NCBI GenBank assembly: GCA_040904765.1
Contig: JBBDST010000054.1
Span: 1 to 18,985, forward strand
Origin: JBBDST01 sp040904765
Lineage (GTDB): Bacteria > Actinomycetota > Nitriliruptoria > Nitriliruptorales > Nitriliruptoraceae
Length of the DNA stretch: 18,985 nucleotides
Direction of reading: 5' to 3'
Shown: positions 1-7,800 of the stretch, in pieces
How positions within the stretch are numbered: position 1 is the stretch's first letter
How the letters are laid out: the number at the start of each line of letters is the position of its first letter
Notes under the pieces: generated by a model
The model's database searches: none
Told to the model about the DNA's origin: nothing
The model's input: only the letters and a program-made list of their open reading frames with translations
Made by a program: the position numbers and the translations under genes

Positions 1-40
1 ACAGTTCCGACAGTGAAGTGACGTCGCTCACGTGACCCAT
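1..40 (-). CDS. Possible 5' end of a gene leaving the window
   Basis: On the minus strand the frame from an ATG at 40 (or an in-frame GTG at 31) stays open to the window edge and reads MGHVSDVTSLSEL. A promoter-like element (-35 at 111-116, -10 at 89-94) lies upstream, and this would be the next gene after the YibE/F gene. Thirteen codons are too few to identify a family or prove coding. Confidence 0.25.
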   Translation of the reverse strand, partial: MGHVSDVTSLSEL

Positions 41-88
41 CCCGTTGTCATGCTGACCTGTATGCACACCGGACGCATGCAGCGTCGC

Positions 89-116
89 AGCCTATGTGCT
101 GAGGATAGGGGGTAAA
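89..116 (-). promoter_or_regulatory. Candidate promoter for the gene at the left edge
   Basis: The minus strand reads TTTACC at 116-111, a 16-nt spacer, then TAGGCT at 94-89, a -10 form common in actinobacteria. It lies just past the stop of the YibE/F gene and about 50 nt before the candidate start at 31-40. The small GGG/CCC inverted repeat around 109-118 overlaps the -35 and has no T-run, so I do not call it a terminator. Confidence 0.3.
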
Positions 117-126
117 CCCTTAGTCG

Positions 127-1296
127 TCAGCGCGCCGCAGTTCGCGGCTGTGCACGCACGACAGTAGCGGCAAGTGCAGTCGTAAACGGCACTGCCAAAA
201 CCAGTCCGAGCGACCCGACGATCGTCTTCACAATTTCGGTGGCGATAATTTCGGAATTCAGCACCTCGCTGGCCGGCAAACCGCCGGTTGAAAACAACAC
301 AAGAAGTGCCAGTGATGCCCCCGCATATGCCAAAAACAGTGTGTTCACAACTGAGGCGATGTGGTCTCGGCCGACCACCATTGCACGGGCGAACAACGAA
401 CGAAACGTCAGTGTCGGATCGGCGTTGTGCAGTGCAAACACGGTCGAGGACTGTGCAATCGTGACATCGTCCAGTACCCCAAGCGCAGCAATAATCAAAC
501 CGGCCAGCACAAGTCCTTGAAGATCCAACATGCCATCGGATGCGAATCGGGCAAATACGGCGTCGTCGGAGGAAAATCCGGTGATTTTCGCAGACGCAAT
601 GAACACGGTGCCGATCGTTACTGTCAACGCCAACGCGCCAGTGGTTCCAAGCACCGCGGCAGTTGTCATCGGTTTCACGCCGTGGGTGAAGTACAACGTG
701 ACGATCATGATTGCAACCGATCCGACCAGCGCAACTAACGCTGGAGGTCGCCCGTCCAGAATTGACGGAACGATGAACCAGATCACAATTCCAAGGGATA
801 CCCCCAGACCAATAAGTGACCGGACACCATGCCAGCGGGACACGGCCAACACTGCAACGATAAAAAGCAGCGCCAAAATCAGCAGCACGGGAATGCGTTG
901 AAAGTCGGTGATGTAATACTCAAATCCATCGGGAGTCATCATCGATTCGACGGTCACCCGGTCGCCAGGCGTAACGCTTGGAAAGCCTTCAACAGGCACT
1001 TCAACCGTGACAATCTGACCCTGTGAGAATCCTTCTGTCAGTTCGACATCGATCACCAAAAAGCGGCCTGAGACGCCAAACGCCGGATCGACTGGTTCGC
1101 TGCGTTCTTGGACGGTAACGACCACACCAGGGATGACTTCGTTGGGGGGTTCAGTTAGTTCTGGTCGACTCTCTGGCCACAGCCATACGACGGCGGCGAC
1201 ACACAACAGTCCAAGCACAACAACACCGACGAGCATGCGTCGGTGCAGTTGTGCCACATGATGTGGGATTGGCGTATCAGCCGAATGCGTGTCCAC
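127..1296 (-). CDS. YibE/F-like multi-pass membrane protein
   Basis: A 389-aa integral membrane protein of the YibE/F-like family (PF07907), whose members are poorly characterised and sometimes described as putative transporters. There is one N-terminal membrane helix (residues 21-40), a soluble extracytoplasmic segment of about 90 residues rich in beta-type sequence, then a run of hydrophobic helices from about residue 135 to the C-terminus. The conserved family stretches GVLDDVTIAQSS and a later GRDHIASVVNTL are both present. The start is GTG at 1294-1296, only 2 nt after the sigma-factor stop. No good Shine-Dalgarno is visible, so translation is probably coupled to the sigma gene. Substrate unknown; the family call is firm, the biochemical role is not. 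Confidence 0.85.
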   Translation of the reverse strand: MDTHSADTPIPHHVAQLHRRMLVGVVVLGLLCVAAVVWLWPESRPELTEPPNEVIPGVVVTVQERSEPVDPAFGVSGRFLVIDVELTEGFSQGQIVTVEVPVEGFPSVTPGDRVTVESMMTPDGFEYYITDFQRIPVLLILALLFIVAVLAVSRWHGVRSLIGLGVSLGIVIWFIVPSILDGRPPALVALVGSVAIMIVTLYFTHGVKPMTTAAVLGTTGALALTVTIGTVFIASAKITGFSSDDAVFARFASDGMLDLQGLVLAGLIIAALGVLDDVTIAQSSTVFALHNADPTLTFRSLFARAMVVGRDHIASVVNTLFLAYAGASLALLVLFSTGGLPASEVLNSEIIATEIVKTIVGSLGLVLAVPFTTALAATVVRAQPRTAAR

Positions 1297-1298
1297 GC

Positions 1299-2462
1299 CT
1301 AGGCGGCGCGATCAAGCACATCCAACAAACCTGCCAGACTGTGTGAGCGTGAGGGGTGTCGCAGTTTGGCAAGTGCACGGTTTTGCATTTGGCGGATGCG
1401 TTCACGGGTGAGCCCAAAGTGTGCCCCGATTTCTTCCAGCGTTTCGGGTTCCTGACCACCTAATCCAAAACGCAGCGACAAGATGATGCGTTCGCGTTCG
1501 TCTAGCGCGCCAAGGGCGCGTTCAATCTGGTCATGCACGTCGGCTTGAAGCGCGGTCTGGGCAGGATCGATCTGGGACGTGTCAGCAATGAGGTCACCCA
1601 TGCTGGCGTCACCATCTTCACCGATCGGTCGATCAAGACTGACCAGTTCCTGCATGGCCTCACGCACTTCACGGACACGCACAACACTCAACCCAACTTC
1701 TTCAGCAAGTTCAGCTTCGGAAGGGTCGCCACCTTTTTGCTGGCGCAAACGTAGTTCGGCCGCTCGCAGCTTGCCGTACATCTCCCACACGTGGGCAGGT
1801 ACGCGGATGGTGCGACCTTTGGAGGCAACACCGCGCTGCAACGCTTGGCGGATCCACCACACAGCATAGGTGGAGAATTTGTAGCCCTTCGTGTGATCGA
1901 ATTTTTCGACCGCACGCAACAAGCCAAGGTTGCCTTCTTGAATCAGTTCAATGAAGTCAAGGTCACGGCCGGAGAATTTGCGGGCTTGGGGCACCACGAG
2001 TCGCAGGTTGGCCTGCACCATGCGTTCTTTGGCGCGGGCACCGTCACGGCTGACCGAACGCAGACGGGTTTTGGTTGCGCGCGTCAACGTTTCGGCGTGA
2101 AGCTTCAACAGTTCTTCTGCGGCCATACCAGCTTGGTAGCGTTTGGCGAGGTCTGCCTCATCTTCTTTGGTAAGCAGCGCATGCCGACCGGCGTCGTTTA
2201 GGTACTGGCGTACCAAGTCGGTGGTGAGTGCTGCAGAGGCGTCAGCCATAACGTGATCAGGCGTGTCGTCTGCAACATCGTCGATGATCTCAATGCCACG
2301 GTCTGTGACCGTGTCGATCGCAGCGTCGATCCACGTATCGCCGTGCAGTTCAGGCTGGTGAAGTGTTTGCAGTTCAGAGAGCAACACATATCCACGTTCG
2401 GCGGAACGCTCGATAAGTTCCTCAACTGCAACTTCTGCCGTTGGTAGGTCAATCGTTTCCAT
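1299..2462 (-). CDS. RNA polymerase sigma factor, sigma-70 group 1/2
   Basis: A 387-aa sigma-70 factor that directs RNA polymerase to promoters. Residues 10-62 resemble region 1.1 (ERGYVLLSEL, then DRGIEIIDD) and 82-115 are region 1.2 (DLVRQYLNDAGRHALLTKED). Region 2 spans about 145-222 with IELIQEGNLGLLRAVEKFD, KFSTYAVWWIRQA and RTIRVP. Region 3 spans about 223-300, and region 4 about 310-370 with the helix-turn-helix TLEEIGAHFGLTRERIRQ. Region 1.1 is typical of primary factors. However, region 2.4 (GVASKGRTIRVPAHVWE) and region 4.2 (QMQNRALAKLRH) differ from the usual housekeeping sequences, so a group 2 alternative factor is likelier. The ATG at 2460-2462 has GAAGGGG 5 nt upstream. Cotranscribed with the YibE/F gene downstream. 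Confidence 0.93.
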   Translation of the reverse strand: METIDLPTAEVAVEELIERSAERGYVLLSELQTLHQPELHGDTWIDAAIDTVTDRGIEIIDDVADDTPDHVMADASAALTTDLVRQYLNDAGRHALLTKEDEADLAKRYQAGMAAEELLKLHAETLTRATKTRLRSVSRDGARAKERMVQANLRLVVPQARKFSGRDLDFIELIQEGNLGLLRAVEKFDHTKGYKFSTYAVWWIRQALQRGVASKGRTIRVPAHVWEMYGKLRAAELRLRQQKGGDPSEAELAEEVGLSVVRVREVREAMQELVSLDRPIGEDGDASMGDLIADTSQIDPAQTALQADVHDQIERALGALDERERIILSLRFGLGGQEPETLEEIGAHFGLTRERIRQMQNRALAKLRHPSRSHSLAGLLDVLDRAA

Positions 2463-2499
2463 AGCGGCCCCTTCGAGTAAAAGAGGTGGGTTTGCGAGT

Positions 2500-2512
2500 C
2501 GTGATAATCACG
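2500..2512. promoter_or_regulatory. 13-nt perfect palindrome in the sigma-gene leader
   Basis: CGTGATAATCACG is a perfect inverted repeat of 6+6 around a central A, 37-49 nt upstream of the sigma-factor ATG. The position suits an operator or an RNA hairpin in the leader. No regulator gene in the window points to its binding partner. Confidence 0.35.
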
Positions 2513-2688
2513 GCGAGAACGGCAACCTGGTGTCTTTAAAAGGCGTTCGACCCGGCGGTACATGGACGACGCTCAACCACCTTGTGAATTCTTGCACAAA
2601 GCAAGCAGGGATGAAAGGCCGAACGGACAACGCAACACCCATCCAGCAAGCCACAAACACCTCAAAACGTCCCAAATAGTCAACTATC

Positions 2689-2717
2689 GGCATAAAACGC
2701 CCGTTTAACAATCTCAA
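2689..2717 (-). promoter_or_regulatory. Candidate sigma-gene promoter with overlapping palindrome
   Basis: On the minus strand TTGAGA (2717-2712) is followed by a 17-nt spacer and TATGCC (2694-2689). The spacer carries TTAAACGGGCGTTTTA (2708-2693), whose arms match at 6 of 7 positions, where a repressor could block the polymerase. The -10 match is poor and the implied leader is over 200 nt, so confidence is low. Confidence 0.25.
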
Positions 2718-2773
2718 GTCATCCGACCGTTCACCGTACGGCCCACAAAAATTTATTTACTTTGCAACCAATA

Positions 2774-2788
2774 GTGCGGCTATCGCAC
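2774..2788 (-). terminator. Small hairpin at the phosphodiesterase stop codon
   Basis: Minus strand GTGCG-ATAGC-CGCAC forms a 5-bp stem with the TAG stop in it. An AT-rich stretch with a TTTTT run follows only about 25 nt later, so a terminator role is weakly supported. Confidence 0.2.
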
Positions 2789-4900
2789 ACTATCTGGTGT
2801 GGTGTCACGCGTCGCTGCCGCTGACGCCGAACCCGGGTAGGCAATCCGAGGATGATAAATCCCGACCAGCGACTCGATCAACGAACGCCTCACCACCTGC
2901 AAGTCACGAAACGTCAACTCAGACTCTTCAAACTGACCATCAGCTACACGCTCCGCCAACAGCCCCTCAACCGTCGCCTCAATCTCGTCGCGCGTCAACA
3001 TCCCGCGCGACATCGCAAGCGAACGAACGGTCGCCTCAGAACAGTCAGCAAACAACAAAATCGCTGCTTCTTTACTATGCGGTTTACCGCCCGCATACCG
3101 ATACTGCTTTTCATCAACCGCCGTCTTGTCACCACCGGCAGCAGCCACCGCACGGTTATAGAAATAGCTCACCAGCATCGTGCCGTGGTGGCTACCGATA
3201 CACGCCACAACCTCCGGCGGCAGCCGATGTTCAACCGCCATCTCCACACCATCACGCACATGATTTTGAATAATCACCGCCGAAACCTGTGGTTCCAACT
3301 CGTCATGCGGGTTGGCGATGCCCTGCTGATTTTCAATGAAAAAGTGGGGCTGTCGAACCTTGCCGATGTCGTGATACAGCGCCGCAACTCCACCAATCAG
3401 TGGATTAGCTTCAACCGCACGGCACGCCCGCTCAGTCAACGCAGCCACCATCACCGAATGGTTATAGGTGCCAAGCGCTTTCAATTCCAACTCACGCAGC
3501 AGCGGATGATTCCGATCCGATAGATCAAGCAAAGCCGTAACCGTCGGTAGCCGGAACAACGTCTCAAAAAATGGCAGCGCACCCTGTACAACCAGCGCTG
3601 TCGCAACCCCGTTAAACACCCCGGCAGCGACCACTACAAAAAACTGCTCGCGTGGACCAAGACCGATCACAAGCACCGCAGCAATCACCGGATACGACAG
3701 ACCTGCGCGTAACGTCGCCGAACGCAGATCAGCTCGCTTGGCAATCCCGGTAGACAACGGCACGCTCACCAGCACGCTCGCCACAACAAACAGCGCGGCC
3801 GTCGTCGCCTCAGGCACCACCAGTACAACTACCACCCCAAGGGGCACCATCACGGCAAACCCGACCATCGGGCTCACCAACAACGACACCAGCATCGCCG
3901 CCGCACCAGCAGGTGCGGCAAACATCCATGCCGGATTGCTTGCTCCAACCAGCGCCGCCAACAACACCACTACGGCGACATATACCGTCACCACCACGCT
4001 GACAAGAAACACCCGCTTCGTACTCGCCCACACCTGTGGCTGCATGCGCCGCAGATACAACACGCCTGCAGCCAGCATCAACGCCATCACCAAAGCAGCC
4101 CGCAAAAACGTCCGTTGCGCCGAACTTCCATCCAACCCCAACGACACTGCCGCGCGATACGTCATCGCATCAACAATCTCGCCTTCACGAATAATTACTT
4201 CCCCGGCACGCCACACCCGAAACACTTCATCCACCGACTCGCCAGCACGTTGCCTGGCAGCACTGGTCGCATCCGGATCAACCGACACTGTCGGTCGCAT
4301 CAACGAAACCAACAGCGGCTCGGCCACTGTCCGTGCCGTGGCCCCAGGCAACGACCGCAACGCAATCTCAAAAGGCACCGTCGTACGCACAAACGTGTCA
4401 AGCTGATCGGCCGTCACCCGCTGACGAGCCAGATCCTGCGCCACCCCGATCATTTCACGCTCGAGGGTTGCAAGCGCCGCATCAGACAGGTTCACCAGCA
4501 CATCCGCCACCTCAACTGTCAAATCTGGCAACTGAGCCAACAGTTCCATGCGCTGCGCCACCCGGGAGGGAACACGGCCCTGATCGTCGGCAGCGCGAAC
4601 TTCATTGGTTGCCGCAAAAACGTTACGCACATCACGCACAAACCCCGCCTGCGCATCCTGATCGGCGACCAGCACCGGCTCAACCAGTTCCTCAGCGCGA
4701 CGCCGCGCGGTTTCAGTGGCAGCAGCGTCAACCAAACGGATCTGTTCGACCGCAAACACTGTCCGAGGAGCCGGTTCACCTTCACGCAACGGTTGATCAT
4801 CCGACACGGCAATCAACGCGATCAACACCGGTACGACGATGACCGCAAGCGCTGCCGCCGCAGCACGCAACGACCACAGGCCAGCGAGACGATTTACCAC
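2780..4900 (-). CDS. pgpH: 7TM-HD family phosphohydrolase, PgpH-like c-di-AMP phosphodiesterase
   Basis: A 706-aa membrane HD-domain enzyme. Family members with this architecture, such as Listeria PgpH, hydrolyse cyclic di-AMP. An N-terminal membrane anchor (about 12-33) is followed by an extracytoplasmic HDED-type domain (about 40-255), a 7TM block (about 265-450) and a cytosolic HD domain (about 475-640). Probable metal ligands are His481 (TYNHSVMV), His510-Asp511 (YHDIGK), His547 (IIQNHVRDG), His571-His572 (SHHGT) and Asp619. The frame opens 48 nt further upstream at 4948. I choose the GTG at 4898-4900 because AAAGGAG sits 8 nt before it and a clear promoter -10 lies at 4960-4965, which leaves almost no leader for 4948. 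It is monocistronic as far as I can see, divergent from coaA. The substrate is inferred from family. Confidence 0.9.
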   Translation of the reverse strand: MVNRLAGLWSLRAAAAALAVIVVPVLIALIAVSDDQPLREGEPAPRTVFAVEQIRLVDAAATETARRRAEELVEPVLVADQDAQAGFVRDVRNVFAATNEVRAADDQGRVPSRVAQRMELLAQLPDLTVEVADVLVNLSDAALATLEREMIGVAQDLARQRVTADQLDTFVRTTVPFEIALRSLPGATARTVAEPLLVSLMRPTVSVDPDATSAARQRAGESVDEVFRVWRAGEVIIREGEIVDAMTYRAAVSLGLDGSSAQRTFLRAALVMALMLAAGVLYLRRMQPQVWASTKRVFLVSVVVTVYVAVVVLLAALVGASNPAWMFAAPAGAAAMLVSLLVSPMVGFAVMVPLGVVVVLVVPEATTAALFVVASVLVSVPLSTGIAKRADLRSATLRAGLSYPVIAAVLVIGLGPREQFFVVVAAGVFNGVATALVVQGALPFFETLFRLPTVTALLDLSDRNHPLLRELELKALGTYNHSVMVAALTERACRAVEANPLIGGVAALYHDIGKVRQPHFFIENQQGIANPHDELEPQVSAVIIQNHVRDGVEMAVEHRLPPEVVACIGSHHGTMLVSYFYNRAVAAAGGDKTAVDEKQYRYAGGKPHSKEAAILLFADCSEATVRSLAMSRGMLTRDEIEATVEGLLAERVADGQFEESELTFRDLQVVRRSLIESLVGIYHPRIAYPGSASAAATRDTTPDSVR

Positions 4901-4959
4901 GCAGAACACTCCTTTTGGCACCATGCCACCGTAAGCAGTGACAGCCAACTGGCACGGTC

Positions 4960-4988
4960 CCTATAGTGTCGCCGATTTGCGCCGCCAA
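4960..4988 (-). promoter_or_regulatory. Promoter of the 7TM-HD gene
   Basis: The minus strand has TTGGCG (4988-4983), a spacer of exactly 17 nt, and TATAGG (4965-4960). This places transcription start near 4953, about 50 nt before the GTG at 4900, and supports that start over the longer frame at 4948. Confidence 0.6.
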
Positions 4989-5074
4989 TGCACCCCACCT
5001 ACGACATGACGCCGTGACGAACCCGTCGCGTGAGCCGGTTAGGCTCTAGCCATCCTTTGCCAGCGGAGAGTCCT

Positions 5075-6013
5075 GTGACTGAACGCACGCGCCCCTCCCC
5101 GTGGGTGACATTGTCTCGCGGGGACTGGTCACAGTTACGTCAGTCAACCCCGTTGACGTTGACCCAAGACGAACTCGATGACCTGCGTGGTCTCACCGAA
5201 GAGATCTCGCTAGCCGAAGTCACCGAGGTGTATCTGCCGCTGTCACGTCTGTTGAACTTGTATGTCGCAGCCACCCAAGATCTACACCGAGCAACCGGCA
5301 CGTTCTTAGGATCGAACACCGAAAAAGTGCCGTTTGTGTTGGGTATCGCCGGTTCAGTAGCAGTCGGCAAATCCACCACATCCCGCATCCTGCAGGCACT
5401 ATTGTCCCGCTGGCCCAACCACCCACGCGTATCACTGGTTACTACCGACGGTTTCTTATATCCCAACGCAGTCCTCGAAAAACATCATCTGATGGAGAAA
5501 AAAGGTTTCCCCGAGTCGTATGACACTGCCGCGCTTGTGTCCTTTGTCGCAGCCGTCAAAGCCGGCGTCGAAGAAGTACACGCACCGGTGTATTCGCATC
5601 TGACCTATGACATCGTTGAAGACGAACACGTCATCGTGTCTCGGCCTGACATTCTTATCGTAGAAGGATTAAACGTCCTCCAAACCGGCACCACCAGTGA
5701 ACGGCGCGTGTTCGTGTCGGACTACTTCGACTTCTCGGTGTATGTCGACGCTGAAGAGGACCACATCGAACAGTGGTACATCCAACGGTTCTTGCGCTTA
5801 CGCGACACGGCGTTTCAAAATCCACGCTCGTATTTTCACCGTTATGCCACGTTGAACGACGACGAAGCTGTCGCTGTTGCCCACGACATCTGGCAACGCA
5901 TCAACGGACTCAACCTGGCCCAAAACGTGCTGCCCACCCGCACACGAGCCGATCTTATTTTGCAAAAAGCAGCCGACCATGCGGTCGAATCGGTTGCGCT
6001 GCGTAAACTCTAA
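5075..6013 (+). CDS. coaA: Type I pantothenate kinase
   Basis: A 312-aa bacterial type I pantothenate kinase that phosphorylates pantothenate with ATP, the first committed step of coenzyme A synthesis, in the cytosol. The Walker A loop is GIAGSVAVGKST (residues 90-101). The family sequences VTTDGFLYPN (Asp124), GFPESYD (about 144-150) and PVYSHLTYDI (171-180) are present, and the length matches E. coli CoaA (about 316 aa). The frame opens at a GTG at 5030, but the GTG at 5075 has GGAGAG at 5065-5070 and aligns with the expected N-terminus, so I use it. A TAGGCT at 5040-5045 could be its -10, but no well-spaced -35 is seen. It is divergent from the 7TM-HD gene. A 99-nt gap follows before the next operon. 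Confidence 0.96.
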   Translation: MTERTRPSPWVTLSRGDWSQLRQSTPLTLTQDELDDLRGLTEEISLAEVTEVYLPLSRLLNLYVAATQDLHRATGTFLGSNTEKVPFVLGIAGSVAVGKSTTSRILQALLSRWPNHPRVSLVTTDGFLYPNAVLEKHHLMEKKGFPESYDTAALVSFVAAVKAGVEEVHAPVYSHLTYDIVEDEHVIVSRPDILIVEGLNVLQTGTTSERRVFVSDYFDFSVYVDAEEDHIEQWYIQRFLRLRDTAFQNPRSYFHRYATLNDDEAVAVAHDIWQRINGLNLAQNVLPTRTRADLILQKAADHAVESVALRKL

Positions 6014-6074
6014 AGTCCAGTGGGATACGCGAAACATCCGCAAAAGACCTCCGCAACCAGCTAGCGTCCGCCCG

Positions 6075-6104
6075 TTAACAACCGACCCCAATCTTTTCAT
6101 GATC
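6075..6104 (+). promoter_or_regulatory. Candidate promoter giving a leaderless mRNA
   Basis: TTAACA at 6075-6080 and CATGAT at 6099-6104 are separated by 18 nt. The GTG at 6113 lies 8 nt past the -10, so transcription would begin at or next to the start codon. No Shine-Dalgarno is present between them, which fits a leaderless start. Confidence 0.4.
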
Positions 6105-6112
6105 GGCCCGTA

Positions 6113-6796
6113 GTGATCGAACTCGTCTTAGTCCGCCACGCCCAACCCGCATGGTCCCGTGGCGGCCGCGCCCAAGCAGACCCCGGCTTAACTGCCCAGG
6201 GCCGCAAGCAAGCAGCTCTCTTGGCGAACCGGCTCGTGGGCGAACAATTCGACGAAGTCCTCGTATCAACTGCACGCCGCGCTCAAGAAACCGCCGGACG
6301 CATCCTTGCAGGAGTGACCTATGAGCAGTTAGAACATCGCAGTTGGCTGCATGAAATCATGATGCCGCGCTCCTGGGATGACACACCAGCCGAAGAAGTC
6401 GGCCGGACCTTGCGCGACGCTCGCAACCGCAGCCGTGACGACTGGTGGGACGGCATGCCAGGCGGTGAAAGCTTTCGTGACTTCCATGCCCGCGTCACCA
6501 TCGGGTTACGCAACGAACTGGCTGAACGTCGTATCACACGCCGCGACGATGGCCTTTGGGGTGTGCCCGATGACAAGCCATACCGGGCTTTAATCGTGGC
6601 CCATGCTGGCACCAACTCGGTGATCCTTGGCGCCCTTTTAGGCTTAGAACCAGAACCGTGGGAGTGGGAACGGTTCGCTTCAACCCACGCATCACTCACA
6701 CGGCTTAGCACCACCGAAATCGCCGACAGCTGGATTTTTCGGCTCGACACGTTCTCAGACACAGCTCATCTCTCAAACGACTTGGTGACAATGTGA
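6113..6796 (+). CDS. Histidine phosphatase superfamily protein
   Basis: A 227-aa cytosolic member of the histidine phosphatase (phosphoglycerate-mutase-like) superfamily. The N-terminal catalytic motif is VRHAQP, with Arg8 and the phospho-accepting His9. Arg55 in STARRAQET and the second catalytic His164 in IVAHAGTNSV complete the active site, and DPGLTAQG (23-30) is the usual early family motif. The substrate cannot be read from sequence; members dephosphorylate sugars, cofactors or proteins. The start is GTG at 6113 with no Shine-Dalgarno, see the promoter entry. Its TGA overlaps the GTG of the LCP gene by 4 nt. This is the first gene of a four-gene operon with wall-related and protein-phosphatase genes. 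Confidence 0.88.
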   Translation: MIELVLVRHAQPAWSRGGRAQADPGLTAQGRKQAALLANRLVGEQFDEVLVSTARRAQETAGRILAGVTYEQLEHRSWLHEIMMPRSWDDTPAEEVGRTLRDARNRSRDDWWDGMPGGESFRDFHARVTIGLRNELAERRITRRDDGLWGVPDDKPYRALIVAHAGTNSVILGALLGLEPEPWEWERFASTHASLTRLSTTEIADSWIFRLDTFSDTAHLSNDLVTM

Positions 6797-7800
6797 CCAG
6801 CCCCCTACCGGAACTACCCGAAGAAACGGTTACGACCGCCCGTCCCCGCCGGTGGCTGGTGATGGTCCTTGCAAGCGTGCTCATTTTGGCACTTGTAATC
6901 CCGTTTGTACTGCTGTCACAACTCACCTACGAACCGGTTCCTGCCTTGACGTCACTTGATGACGGCCCCCTCAACCTGTTGATCATCGGTTCAGACAGCC
7001 GCGACATGCTAAGCCGCGAAGAACAACGTGAACTGTCAACTGGTCGCGCCGAGAACTATCCGGGTGCACGCGCCGACACGATCATTTTGTTAAGCATTCG
7101 GGGTAAAGACACGGCCATGCTGGCGTTTCCTCGAGACCTGCTGGTGACTCGCTGTGACGACTCGGTTGGACGTATCAACGCCGCCTACAATATTGGCGGC
7201 ACCAGCTGCCTGGTCGACACCGTGACGACAGTGTCTGGCCTGCCGGTGCATCACACGCTTGCGATGACGTTTGCCGGGGTACGCGATATCGTTGATGCGA
7301 TCGGTGGCGTTGAAGTATGTATCGACGAGCCGATCAACGACCGCGACTCTGGATTGAACGTTGAAGCTGGCTGCCAGCGCCTTGACGGCGCTCAAGCGCT
7401 TGGATTTGTGCGGGTACGCAAAATCGATGACGATTTTCAACGCATCCGCCGCCAACAGCAGTTCATCGCTGCCGTCGCTCAAGAACTGCGCTCACCTCGC
7501 GTGTTTTTAAACCCGCTGCGACTGGTTCGTCTGTCTCGCGCCGCTGGCGAAGTCGTCACCATCGATGACACGTTTGGGGTGTTACGCGCACCACGTGTTG
7601 CGCGTGGCATCGCTCAGCTTGCCTTGGGCAACACGCCGGTGTACACGGTGCCGGCCACACCTGATCGCACCTCACAAGGAGCCTGGATACTGCGCCTTGA
7701 TGACGAAGCTGCCGCCTTGTTTGACGCGTTTGCCCGTGGTGATGTTTTTACGGTTGATGACGACACGCCAACGGCAAACCCGCGGGAATCAAACGCGTGA
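6793..7800 (+). CDS. LytR-CpsA-Psr (LCP) family cell-wall glycopolymer ligase
   Basis: A 335-aa LCP protein. The family transfers undecaprenyl-linked glycopolymers (teichoic acid, arabinogalactan or capsule) onto peptidoglycan outside the membrane. There is a short cytosolic N-terminus, one membrane helix (21-43) and then the extracellular LCP domain. Visible motifs are NLLIIGSDSR (61-70), ADTIILLSI (94-102), FPRDLLV (112-118), RINAAYNIGG (127-136) and GFVRVRKIDDDFQRIRRQQQ (204-223), including the arginines and acidic residues that bind pyrophosphate and Mg. The C-terminus is short, with no LytR_C domain recognised. The GTG start overlaps the preceding stop, and the stop overlaps the following GTG, so translational coupling is likely on both sides. 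Confidence 0.92.
   Translation: MTSPLPELPEETVTTARPRRWLVMVLASVLILALVIPFVLLSQLTYEPVPALTSLDDGPLNLLIIGSDSRDMLSREEQRELSTGRAENYPGARADTIILLSIRGKDTAMLAFPRDLLVTRCDDSVGRINAAYNIGGTSCLVDTVTTVSGLPVHHTLAMTFAGVRDIVDAIGGVEVCIDEPINDRDSGLNVEAGCQRLDGAQALGFVRVRKIDDDFQRIRRQQQFIAAVAQELRSPRVFLNPLRLVRLSRAAGEVVTIDDTFGVLRAPRVARGIAQLALGNTPVYTVPATPDRTSQGAWILRLDDEAAALFDAFARGDVFTVDDDTPTANPRESNA

Larger units (their letters stand above)
2463..2779. other. 317-nt leader/intergenic region upstream of the sigma gene
   Basis: I see no convincing gene here. The 69-codon minus frame at 2508-2717 lacks a Shine-Dalgarno and any family signature. The stretch holds the sigma-gene Shine-Dalgarno (GAAGGGG, minus strand), a 13-nt perfect palindrome at 2500-2512, a TTGTG/CACAA inverted repeat around 2582-2599, a 16-nt near-palindrome at 2693-2708 inside a candidate promoter, and an AT-rich end next to the phosphodiesterase stop. 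A long structured 5' leader is possible. Confidence 0.6.

Noticed and set aside
109..118. GGG/CCC inverted repeat after the YibE/F gene as a terminator
   Set aside because: The stem is only 3-4 bp without a T-run, and the bases overlap a better promoter interpretation.
2508..2717. 69-codon minus-strand frame in the sigma leader
   Set aside because: No ribosome site, no recognisable domain, and it covers both candidate operators; more likely untranslated leader.
3738..4406. Long plus-strand frame opposite the 7TM-HD gene
   Set aside because: Low-complexity Thr/Ala/Asn product with no family match; it is the antisense shadow of the membrane segments of the real gene.
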